The position numbers and the translations under genes were made by a program. The notes under the pieces were generated by a model that worked only from the letters and a program-made list of their open reading frames with translations, was not told where the DNA came from and did not search any database. From assembly GCA_003023195.1 (NCBI GenBank), contig PXRX01000045.1, forward strand, positions 45,201 through 109,200: a stretch of 64,000 bases of DNA, given 5' to 3'. Below, one piece after another: positions 52,573-60,412 of this stretch; within the stretch, counting starts at the first letter, position 1, and the number at the start of each line of letters is the position of its first letter. This DNA is from Halobacteriales archaeon QS_8_69_26 (lineage in GTDB: Archaea > Halobacteriota > Halobacteria > Halobacteriales > SW-7-71-33).

Positions 52573-52805
52573 GCCCCCGGATGACCACCCGGCGACAAAA
52601 CTCCGCCGGGGACCGGCCGGTCGGTTCCCCCGGTCCGCGGTCGGCCGGGTCCGAACCGGTCGCCGCCGTCGCCCACCGTGACGAAAGGCCAAAGAGCCAC
52701 CCGCAACGATTGCCGGGAAATGGCGTACCGAGAGCTTCGATCCGTCCCGACGGCCGTCGGACCCGCCGGTCGGTCCGCGGACGAGGTCCGACGGGAGGGG
52801 TGTGC

Positions 52806-54500
52806 GTGAGCCCGGTAGAACTGGACGGCGAGTCGCTGACGCCCGAGGGGGTGGCCGCGGTCGCCCGGGGGGACGCCGCGGTCGCCGTGACCGACGCCGC
52901 CCGCGAGCGGGTCCGGACCGCCCGGGAGCGGGTCGCGGCGGTGGTCGAGTCCGGCGAGGCGGTCTACGGCCTCAACACCGGCTTCGGCGAACTCGTCGAC
53001 GAGCGGATCCCTCCCGGGGACGTCGAGCGACTCCAGACGAACCTCGTCCGCAGCCACGCCTCCGGGTCCGGGCGCGAACTCACCCGCGAGGAGACGCGGG
53101 CGTTGCTGGTCACCCGGGTCAACGCCCTGCTGACGGGCCACTCGGGGGTGCGAGAGCGGGTCGTCGACGCCCTGGTGGCCATGCTCAACGAGGGGGTCCA
53201 CCCCGTGGTGCGCTCGCGGGGGAGCCTCGGCGCCAGCGGCGACCTCGCGCCCCTGGCCCACGCCGCCCTGGTGCTGATCGGCGAGGGCGAGGCCCACCAC
53301 GACGGCCGGTCGCCGGCAGGGGAGAGGGACCCCACCGCTCCGGCCGATCCCCGGACGGAGGGCGGTACCGGCGATCCCACTCCGCCCGCGGATCCCGGGA
53401 CGGAGGGGGACCGGGACCGCGGCGAACGCCTCCCCGGGGACGAGGCCCTCGCCCGGGCGGGGGGGGAGTCGGTCGACCTGGTCCCCAAGGAGGGCCTCGC
53501 GCTCATCAACGGCACCCAGTTGACCCTCGGGCTGGCGGCCCTGGCGGCCGTCGACGCCGGGCGGATCCTCCGGGCGGCCGACGTGACCGGGGCGCTGACC
53601 ACGGAGGTCACGATGGGTACGACGGCCTCCTGTGAACCGGCGATCCAGCGCGTCCGGCCCCACGACGGCCAGGGGGAGAGCGCCGCGAACGTCCGCCTGG
53701 CGGCCGCCGGGTCGGAGATCGTCGAGAGCCACCGCAACTGCGACCGGGTCCAGGACGCCTACTCGATCCGGTGTCTGCCCCAGGTCCACGGCGCCGTCCG
53801 GGACGCCGTCGCCCACCTCCGGGAGGCGGTCGCGGTGGAGTTGAACAGCGCCACCGACAACCCCCTCGTGTTCGGGGCCGACGAGGTGATAGACCCCGTC
53901 CGTTCCAGCGGCACCGACGACGTGGCCGTCCTCTCGGGCGGGAACTTCCACGGCGCGCCGCTGGCCCACCGCCTCGACTACCTCGTCGGGGCGCTCGCGG
54001 ACCTCGCGTCCATCGCCGAACGCCGGGTCGACCGGATCTGCAACCCCAACGTCCAGGAGGACCACCTCCCGCCGTTCCTCGCCGCCGAGAGCGGCCTGGA
54101 GTCGGGGTACATGATCCCCCAGTACACCGCCGCGGCCCTGGTGAACGAGGTCCGATCCCAGGGCCGGACCGCGACGGACTCGACGCCCGTCTCGGGCAAC
54201 CAGGAGGACCACGTCAGTATGTCCGCGACCGGCGCGTTCGCCTGCTGCCGGGCGGTCGACCGGGCGCGCAGGGCCGTCGCCGTCGAACTCCTGACCGCCT
54301 GCGAGGCCCTGGAGTACGTCGACGACGACCTCGATCCGGGGGCCGGCACGGGCGCCGCCTACCGCACTCTCCGGGAGGTCGTCGACCCCCTCGACGGCGA
54401 CCGACCCCTCCACCGTGCGATCGACGCCGCGGCCGCCCTCGTCGCGGACGGCACCCTCGACCGCCGGGTCGGCGAGGCCGTCGACGGCGACCTCCGGTGA
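52806..54500 (+). CDS. hutH: histidine ammonia-lyase
   Basis: A 564-residue enzyme that deaminates histidine to urocanate. SLGASGDLAPLAHAAL contains the Ala-Ser-Gly triad that cyclises to the MIO cofactor. VYGLNTGFGELVDERI has the active-site Tyr, and ATDNPLVFG, GNFHGAPLAH and QEDHVSMSA are intact. An acidic insertion of about 45 residues after GEGEAHHDG distinguishes it from bacterial enzymes. GTG 52806 lies about 6 nt after GGAGGGG; GTG 52800 is an alternative. No other hut gene is adjacent. Box D lies 18 nt after the stop. Confidence 0.93.
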   Translation: MSPVELDGESLTPEGVAAVARGDAAVAVTDAARERVRTARERVAAVVESGEAVYGLNTGFGELVDERIPPGDVERLQTNLVRSHASGSGRELTREETRALLVTRVNALLTGHSGVRERVVDALVAMLNEGVHPVVRSRGSLGASGDLAPLAHAALVLIGEGEAHHDGRSPAGERDPTAPADPRTEGGTGDPTPPADPGTEGDRDRGERLPGDEALARAGGESVDLVPKEGLALINGTQLTLGLAALAAVDAGRILRAADVTGALTTEVTMGTTASCEPAIQRVRPHDGQGESAANVRLAAAGSEIVESHRNCDRVQDAYSIRCLPQVHGAVRDAVAHLREAVAVELNSATDNPLVFGADEVIDPVRSSGTDDVAVLSGGNFHGAPLAHRLDYLVGALADLASIAERRVDRICNPNVQEDHLPPFLAAESGLESGYMIPQYTAAALVNEVRSQGRTATDSTPVSGNQEDHVSMSATGAFACCRAVDRARRAVAVELLTACEALEYVDDDLDPGAGTGAAYRTLREVVDPLDGDRPLHRAIDAAAALVADGTLDRRVGEAVDGDLR

Positions 54501-54518
54501 GCGGACGGCGATCGGTTC

Positions 54519-54538
54519 TTACAGTAAAATTACTGTAA
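54519..54538. promoter_or_regulatory. TTACWGTAA tandem box D
   Basis: TTACAGTAAAATTACTGTAA, identical to box A over all 20 bp. It is followed by CCTCGGCCGA, compared with CATTCGGCCGA after box A. It lies 18 nt after hutH and 335 nt before the next gene, so a simple promoter role is unlikely here. Confidence 0.75.
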
Positions 54539-54873
54539 CCTCGGCCGACGGGGATCCCTCGCAGGGATCGCCCGGGAGGACCAGCCCGACGGATCGCGGG
54601 CCGCGCCGCCAGGCACGGCCTCGTGCGAGGTTCTCGCCGACCGGAGGGAGGCGAGAGTCAGGAAGACGCGGAGCGTCTTCCGCTGGATGAGCACCGCAGG
54701 GAGTGAGCGACCGACGGGAGCGAACGACCGAGGAGCGCAATCGGCCGGGGAGGATCGGGGCACCGGTACGACCGTTCCCGACCCGATCCGCAATACCGCC
54801 GCAGTCACCCGTTTCTGGGGCGCTACCTTGCAGGGGGCGGCACGGCTAAGCCTCCGGCGGTCCTGTCTGGAGC
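54539..54873. other. gene-free region with hairpin and inverted repeat copy 3
   Basis: GGAAGACGC (54661-54669) and GCGTCTTCC (54673-54681) form a perfect 9-bp stem. From there GGATGAGCACCGCAGGGAGT, GAGCGACCGA and AATCGGCCGGGGAGG follow (to about 54735), a diverged inverted copy of the dispersed repeat at 585 and 23726. No gene is seen. Confidence 0.5.
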
Positions 54874-55227
54874 ATGGACGACACGGGCGGGGACGACGCG
54901 GACCGGGAGGGCGACGACGCGGACGGGGCGGACGCTGCGGTCGGTGCCGACGCGGCCCGCGGGGACGCGGCCGGAAACGACGTTGCCCCGGAGACCACCG
55001 CACCGGATCCCGCCGACGTCCGCCGGGAGGTAGAGCGCCTGGGCGAGTCGGCGGAGTCGCTCCGGGAGCACGCCGAGGAGTTGCTGGATCACCTGGAGAA
55101 GTGGGACACCGGCGAGGTCCCGGAGGACCGCCGCGCGGACTCCCGGGCGGAACTGTTCGCCCGCCTCGACAAGTGGGAGACGAGCCACGAGGACGACCGC
55201 GACCGGACGGACCGGGACGAGGAGTGA
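54874..55227 (+). CDS. acidic helical protein
   Basis: A 117-residue protein with a disordered Asp/Gly/Ala N-terminus and a helical stretch (DVRREVERLGESAESLREHAEELLDHLEKWDTGEV) that could form a coiled coil, then an acidic tail. Not a recognised family. It is an isolated gene. Confidence 0.55.
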   Translation: MDDTGGDDADREGDDADGADAAVGADAARGDAAGNDVAPETTAPDPADVRREVERLGESAESLREHAEELLDHLEKWDTGEVPEDRRADSRAELFARLDKWETSHEDDRDRTDRDEE

Positions 55228-55334
55228 GGGCGGGGGATCGCCCGCCTGCCCCGGCCTGGAACGGGCGGACCGTCAGCCGATCCCGGGTGATACCGGACGG
55301 ATCGCCCGCCGATCCGGGGCGGAGGTCGGGCAGG

Positions 55335-57305
55335 TCACCCGACGAACTCGACCCCGCGGATCTCGAACCGGGCACCGCCCTCGTCGCCCTCGGTCACCGA
55401 CACCGACCAGCCGTGGGCCTCGGCGACCTCCCTGACGATGGCGAGACCGAACCCGGCCCCCGACTCGTCGGTCGAGTGGCCGCTCTCGAACACCCGCTCG
55501 CGGTCCCCGGGCGGGATCCCCGGTCCGTCGTCCTCGACGTAGATACCCGGACCGTCGTCCAGTTCCCCGACGGTGATCGTCACGTCGCCGGCCGAAGGCC
55601 GGCTGTCAGTGGAGCTATGCTCCACGCTGTCACCGGGCTTCGCCCGGTTGCCAGTGGAACTGTGTTCCACACTGTTGCGGATCAGGTTCTCCAGGAGTTG
55701 TCTGAACCGGCCCCGGTCGGCGCGGATCGCGCGGTCGGTTTCGGTGACGAGGCTCGCGCCGTCGGTCGCGACGGTGTTCCAGGCGTTCCCGACGACCGCG
55801 GGGATCCGGACCCGGTCCGGGTCGGCGACGTCCTCGCCGGTCCTGGCCAGGGTGAACAGGTCGTCGATCAGGGTCTCCATGCGGTCGTGGGCGCCGGCGA
55901 GTTCGTCGAGGTGCTCGCTCTCGCACTCCTCGCGGGCGAGTTCCAGCCGTCCCCGGGCCACCTCCAGCGGGTTGCGCAGGTCGTGGCTCACCACCGAGGC
56001 GAACTCCTCCAGGCGCTCGTTCTTCCGTTCGAGTTCCCGTTCGCGTTCCTTGCGCTCGGTGATCCGGGTCACCGTGATGTAGACACGCGAGTAGTCCTCG
56101 GCGTAGGGCTCGGGGACGTACAGTTCGAGGATCTCGTCGTGACGCTCCCCGTCGAGGCCCAGCGAGACGGTCTCGGTCCTGAACTGGGTCTGGCCGGCGG
56201 CGACGGCCTCCCACAGTTCCCGGTTGGCCCGCCGGCTCTCCTCGGTCAACAGCGCCGGCAGGTTCTCCATCAGTTCCGCCTTCGACTCGGCCCCGTAGTA
56301 CTCCAGGGCGTTCTCGTTGACGTCGATGACGTCGATCAGGTCCAGTACGTGGTCGAGTTCGTCCGGGTTGTCCTCGAAGTAGGCGACCAGGTCGTCCACC
56401 TCCTCGACGAGGTCGTCGGCGTAGCGCTTGCCCGCCGAGAAGTCTTCCTCCCAGATGACGACGGGGTTGTTCTCGAACAGCGACCGGTACCGGGTCTGGG
56501 CGACCTCGCGGCGCTCTACCTCGGCCTCCAGTTGCTCGGTTCGGCGCTCCAGTTCCCGCTCGCGGCGCCGCCGCTCGGTGACGTCGACGTGGAGGCCGAC
56601 GGCGCCGGTGACTTCGCCCTCCCCGGACCGGATCGGCCGGTACCACGACTGGAACACGGCGTCGCCGGCCTCGACGGTCCCCCGGACTCGCTCGCCCGCC
56701 AGCGCTCGCTCGTAGTGGTCCGGAACGACCGATCCGTCGTCGAAGGCCGCCCCGACGTGCTTCCCGACGGCCGCTTCGGGTGCGACGCCGATCCGTTCCA
56801 GCGCCTCCCCCTCGGCCCGGGTGAACTGCCCCTCCTCGTCGGTCGTACAGAGTGCGACCGGCATGGTGTCGAGCACCGTCGCCAGCACTTGCTCCGTCTC
56901 GGTCAGGTCCCGCTGGGCCCGGTATCGCTCGACGGCGTTCGCTATCCGGTTGGCGAGCACGGCGTACTGCTCGGTGCCCGTCGACTTCCGGAGGTAGTCG
57001 GTCACGCCGGCGGAGATGGCGTCGCTGGCGACGGCCTCGCTCCCCTTGCCCGTGTAGAGGATGAAGGGGAGGTCGGGGTGGCGCTCCCGGACGGCCTCGA
57101 GGAACTCGATGCCGTTCGTGCCCGGCATCTCGTAGTCCGAGACGACGCAGTCGACGCGCTCGCCCGCGAGGCGGTCCAGTCCCTCCCCTCCGTCCCCTTC
57201 TGTGACGACGTCGATCCGGTCGTCCTGCCGTTCGAGGGCGGTCCCGACCAGTTCCGCGAGGGACGGGTCGTCGTCGACGTAGAGGACCCGGATCGACTGG
57301 CTCAT
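55335..57305 (-). CDS. hybrid receiver-PAS-PAS histidine kinase
   Basis: A 656-residue cytoplasmic sensor kinase. A receiver domain (about 1-120) has VLYVDDDPSLAELV, phospho-acceptor Asp in VVSDYEMPGTNG and the Lys in LRKSTGT. Two PAS domains follow (about 140-270 and 285-420). The HisKA box is SVVSHDLRNPLEVARG, the N box NLIRNSVEHSST, and the G boxes IYVEDDGPGIPP and ESGAGFGLAIVREVAEAHG. Between N and G1 sits a 15-residue unit repeated twice (SVEHSSTGNRAKPGD / SVEHSSTDSRPSAGD). There is no membrane segment. The receiver comes first, so it probably takes phosphate from another kinase. Isolated gene. Confidence 0.9.
   Translation of the reverse strand: MSQSIRVLYVDDDPSLAELVGTALERQDDRIDVVTEGDGGEGLDRLAGERVDCVVSDYEMPGTNGIEFLEAVRERHPDLPFILYTGKGSEAVASDAISAGVTDYLRKSTGTEQYAVLANRIANAVERYRAQRDLTETEQVLATVLDTMPVALCTTDEEGQFTRAEGEALERIGVAPEAAVGKHVGAAFDDGSVVPDHYERALAGERVRGTVEAGDAVFQSWYRPIRSGEGEVTGAVGLHVDVTERRRRERELERRTEQLEAEVERREVAQTRYRSLFENNPVVIWEEDFSAGKRYADDLVEEVDDLVAYFEDNPDELDHVLDLIDVIDVNENALEYYGAESKAELMENLPALLTEESRRANRELWEAVAAGQTQFRTETVSLGLDGERHDEILELYVPEPYAEDYSRVYITVTRITERKERERELERKNERLEEFASVVSHDLRNPLEVARGRLELAREECESEHLDELAGAHDRMETLIDDLFTLARTGEDVADPDRVRIPAVVGNAWNTVATDGASLVTETDRAIRADRGRFRQLLENLIRNSVEHSSTGNRAKPGDSVEHSSTDSRPSAGDVTITVGELDDGPGIYVEDDGPGIPPGDRERVFESGHSTDESGAGFGLAIVREVAEAHGWSVSVTEGDEGGARFEIRGVEFVG
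55588..55670. repeat. in-frame palindromic element inside the kinase gene
   Basis: Four hairpins in two 45-bp units: CCGGCC/GGCCGG (55588-55602), GTGGAGC/GCTCCAC (55609-55625), CCGGGC/GCCCGG (55633-55647) and GTGGAAC/GTTCCAC (55654-55670), each with a 3-nt loop. The 45-nt period keeps the frame, so the kinase gains 15 residues per unit between the N and G1 boxes. Confidence 0.75.
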
Positions 57306-57478
57306 GATCCGGTGATCGGGGGTTCCGGGTCAATAAAGCGGTTGGCCTTCTCGACGGGGTCGTTCCGACGACCCGTTGGTCGGCCCCCGGCTCCGTCGAA
57401 CGTATCTATCGGGCCGGTCGTGCAGTGGTTCGCTCGGTGGATCCGATACGGGACTGCCGTCGACCCCTGGCCAGTCCG

Positions 57479-58641
57479 TCATCCGCCGCTGGCCCAGGCC
57501 CGGATGACGTCCCGTAGCTCCGCAGTCGTGTACTCGCCACTGGCCCAGGCGGCGATCACCCGCCGAAGTTCCGAGGTACTGATCGCACCGTCGTCGTTCC
57601 TGTCGGCACGTTCGACCGGTCCTGCCGTTCCCGCTGCCCGGTCGGCCAGGTGTACGATTCCGTTCCGCAGGACGGACAGTCCGTCGGCCCACGGCGCTTC
57701 GAAATCCGACAGCCACGACGGGGGTTTCGCGTGTCGCACGCTCCCGTGGGCCAGCACGTGCCGTTTCCGCGGTCCAGGAGGACGGACGCCGGCTCGCCGG
57801 CCGCGTCGGCGTCACAGTCCTGTCGCTCCCGGTCGCCACAGAGTTCCCGCCACAGGTCCGCGTCTCGTGGGTACTCCAGTAGCACGGTCGCGTCGTCCGG
57901 GGGATCGACGACTGCGCTGGGGCTTCCGCCGCCGACCCGGAGAACGGTCCGGGTCAGCGCGTGCGACCCACGGCGGCGGTAGTCGCTCCCCCACTCGCCG
58001 GGTTGCCGGACGGGTCCTGGCTCGAACTCGACGTCGAACCGTTCGGTGACAACGGTGTGGTCCCGGGCGATCCCTCCCTGCGCCAGGAAGGCCACGCCGC
58101 CGCCCGACGAGACGAACTCCTCCAGCAGGTCGGCCTCGGCGTCGGTGAACCCGAAGTCTCCCCCCTGGTGTTCGTACGTCGGCGGGACGACCAGTACCTC
58201 GAGTTCGTCGAGTACCGCGTCGCTCCAGCCGGTCACCTCGGTGAACTCGACGGGTTCGAGAAACGCGTCCCGGAACTCGGCGAAGTAGTCGTAGGAGTGG
58301 CCGGCGTCGGGCTGGTTGTGGGCGGTGTCGATGCCGACCGTCGGGACCTCGGTTGCCGCATCCGCCGCCGCCAGCGCGTTCTCGGCGGCCGTCACTGCCC
58401 TGGCGTACGCTCCGTAGGAGTCGGCCTCTCGAGCGTCGGTGAGAAACTGCCGGGCGTCGTCCAGTCCGGCGGTGCGACCCTCGCCGCTCGCGCTCTCGAC
58501 GGCGTCCGTCGTCGCCGAGATGGCCTCGCTGGCGGCACTCCCCTCGCCGGCCGGCGTGACCGCCGCCGCGTCGGGGCCGAGCACGAGCACGCCCCACACG
58601 TTCAGAGTTCCGGTTCCGCCACTGGAGGCCGATCCGGCCAT
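57479..58641 (-). pseudogene. dockerin-tailed protein gene, frameshifted
   Basis: The reading frame from 58641 encodes a GATase/DUF4350-like domain (PTVGIDTAHNQPDAGHSYD, ELEVLVVPPTYEHQGGDFGF, LLEEFVSSGGGVAFLAQGG) up to SVLLDRGNGT at about 57760. The natural continuation VLAHGSVRHAKPP and the C-terminal EF-hand/dockerin pair (DRNDDGAISTSELRRVIAAW, TTAELRDVIRAWASG) is in the next frame. Adding one G in GGCACGTGC (57757-57765) restores a single protein of about 387 residues. The N-terminus lacks a good signal, so the true start may be elsewhere. Sequencing error and recent pseudogene are both possible. Confidence 0.65.
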
Positions 58642-58689
58642 CGGGAGTCGATCGGTCCGTCGTGACGCGGATCCCGGCCGCCGGGCCGT

Positions 58690-59529
58690 TCACTCCGGCG
58701 TCAGCGGACGCTCGGACCGGTAGACCATCCGCATCGGGAGGCCCGTGGGGTCAGTGGGGGGATCCGGGGGGAGCGACCGGAGTTCCCCGGGGCCCGGCCG
58801 GGCCGTGTACGCGAGGACGACGGCGTCCAGCACGTCGTCGACGGTCACGTCGTGTCCGGCGGTGGCCTCGGCTACCCGCTGGACGGTCGGCGGCGCGTCC
58901 CGGTCGTAGTCCGCGAGGGTCCGCATCCGTTCGGCGTAGCCGGCCGCGCGCCGCTTGGAGTGCTCGAGCGGTTCGCCGGCGAAGGCCCGGAAGCACACCT
59001 CCGGGTGGGCCTCGGCGATGACCGGCCCCGCCTCGGGGAGTTCCTGGAGCACCTCGTCGACGGCGGCGATGGCCTCGCTGATGGCGAACGCCTGCTTCGA
59101 GATGCCGCGCCCGGTCTTGCGCTCGTTGACCCGCTTGGCGACCGCGTACCGCCGCTTGCGGACCGCCTCCCTGACCGGCGGCCGGAACACCGAGGCCGAC
59201 CGCGACCCGAGGACCCGCCGGGCCAGCCGGTCGCACTCCCGGCCCTCCTCGCCGCCCTCCTTGAGTCCGATCGGCACGTCGAGGAGGATACGCTCGGCCC
59301 GCTCCTCGTAGGCGAGCCAGAGGGATCCGGCCTCCTCGAAGACCTCCGCGCTCTCGAACCCCTCGCGGTCGAAGGCCACCGCGAGCCACGACCCGGAACT
59401 CCAGTCGGCACCCACGTAGAGTGGTCCCGTTGCTCCCTCGGGGTCGCTCGCCTCCTCGCCCGGCCCGTCCCCTCCCGCGAGGCCGTCGGTCCCGTCCGTC
59501 ACTGCCCGTCCATACGACGGGTCGGCCAA
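58690..59529 (-). CDS. DUF429 protein (predicted RNase H-like nuclease)
   Basis: A 279-residue protein. GPLYVGADWSSGSWLAVAFDREG opens an RNase H-like sheet with its first Asp. LLDVPIGLKEGGEEGRECDRLARRVLG, FRPPVREAV, KQAFAISEAIAAVDEVL, IAEAHPEVCFRAFAG and the final DDVLDAVVLAYTA are the DUF429 blocks. The nuclease role is predicted from fold only. The acidic N-terminal 35 residues are extra; a later start is possible. Confidence 0.85.
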   Translation of the reverse strand: MADPSYGRAVTDGTDGLAGGDGPGEEASDPEGATGPLYVGADWSSGSWLAVAFDREGFESAEVFEEAGSLWLAYEERAERILLDVPIGLKEGGEEGRECDRLARRVLGSRSASVFRPPVREAVRKRRYAVAKRVNERKTGRGISKQAFAISEAIAAVDEVLQELPEAGPVIAEAHPEVCFRAFAGEPLEHSKRRAAGYAERMRTLADYDRDAPPTVQRVAEATAGHDVTVDDVLDAVVLAYTARPGPGELRSLPPDPPTDPTGLPMRMVYRSERPLTPE

Positions 59530-59910
59530 AAAAGGTGTGCGGCGTCCCGGCCGGCCGCACCCCCGGGTTGTCAGGGAGGGATCCGGCCGTGCGCGACCTC
59601 GACCGCGCGCGAGAACGACCCCGCGACCGCCGCCACCGCCGTTCGCTCCGATCCCATCTCCCGTTCGATCCGGATAGCTACCGGATCCCTGCGGGTCCGT
59701 ACCGGTCCATCGACCGGTGGTTGCCGGTTCCCGTGCTGGTGGTTCGACCCGACGGGTGGGAGAGGATCACACGGTGGAGTACCCGGGTGTGGCAGACGAT
59801 CCCCGTCACTTCGGCGGGTTTCCGGCTTCGGCCAGTGCCAGGCGGGGGTGGTCCGTGGTACGTCGTGACTCGCAAGGGTTATGCCTCTCCCTCTCCTCGG
59901 TGGAGTTGCA
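59530..59910. other. divergent spacer upstream of csp copy 2
   Basis: About 380 bp with no believable gene. Its right end carries the csp promoter element (59871-59882). The stretch is GC-rich with scattered GGTCCGTACCGGTCC-type short dyads. Confidence 0.5.
59871..59882 (+). promoter_or_regulatory. cold-shock gene promoter element, copy 2
   Basis: CGCAAGGGTTAT begins exactly 40 nt before the csp ATG, identical in sequence and distance to the element at 22760-22771. The leader between them keeps a C-rich start and ends TTGCA/CGCA. Confidence 0.7.
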
Positions 59911-60108
59911 ATGGCAACCGGCACGGTTGATTTCTTCAACGACACTGGCGGCTACGGCTTTATCGAAACTGAGGACTCCGAGGAGGACGTGTTCTTCCAC
60001 ATGGAGGACGTCGGCGGCCCCGACCTGGAGGAGGGCGAGGAAGTCGAGTTCGACATCGAGCAGGCCCCCAAGGGCCCGCGCGCGAAGAACCTCGTCCGCC
60101 TCGACTGA
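59911..60108 (+). CDS. cspA: cold-shock domain protein, copy 2
   Basis: A 65-residue cold-shock domain, [21 protein letters not shown], with the same C-terminus as copy 1 ([18 protein letters not shown]). The nucleic-acid-binding aromatics are kept. Acidic substitutions cluster at [13 protein letters not shown]-rich CGTTTTTC about 55 nt after the stop is a plausible terminator. The in-frame ATG at 59881 lies in the promoter and is not used. Confidence 0.92.
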   Translation: MATGTVDFFNDTGGYGFIETEDSEEDVFFHMEDVGGPDLEEGEEVEFDIEQAPKGPRAKNLVRLD

Positions 60109-60310
60109 CTCGGTCGTCGATCCAGTCACCGCCCGAACCGACCACAGAACACGATCCTCGACGTTTTTCACACGCCCCGTACCGACGGGTCCATGGATCT
60201 CACTCCGGTAGCGACGGGTCGGTCGAACTCGACGACTGGACCTGAATCCGGACTCTCGCGGTATTTTTTCGAGCGCGAACGGAACAGCGACCAGCCCCGG
60301 CTATCCTCGC

Positions 60311-60375
60311 GGATCGGTCCTGCTCCCCTCACGGATCGGTCCTGCTCCCCTCACGGATCGGTTCCGACCGTGCTC
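60311..60375. repeat. 22-bp tandem repeat upstream of the HerA-like gene end
   Basis: GGATCGGTCCTGCTCCCCTC plus AC starts at 60311, 60333 and, truncated, 60355, in the 300-bp gene-free spacer between convergent csp and the HerA-like gene (60109-60412). Confidence 0.7.
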
Positions 60376-60412
60376 GCGGGTCGGTCCCGGCCACTCCCGC
60401 GGTCCCCGTGGC

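Noticed and set aside
59571..59945. 124-codon minus frame beginning [16 protein letters not shown]
   Set aside because: Antisense to the start of csp copy 2 and its promoter; no protein features.
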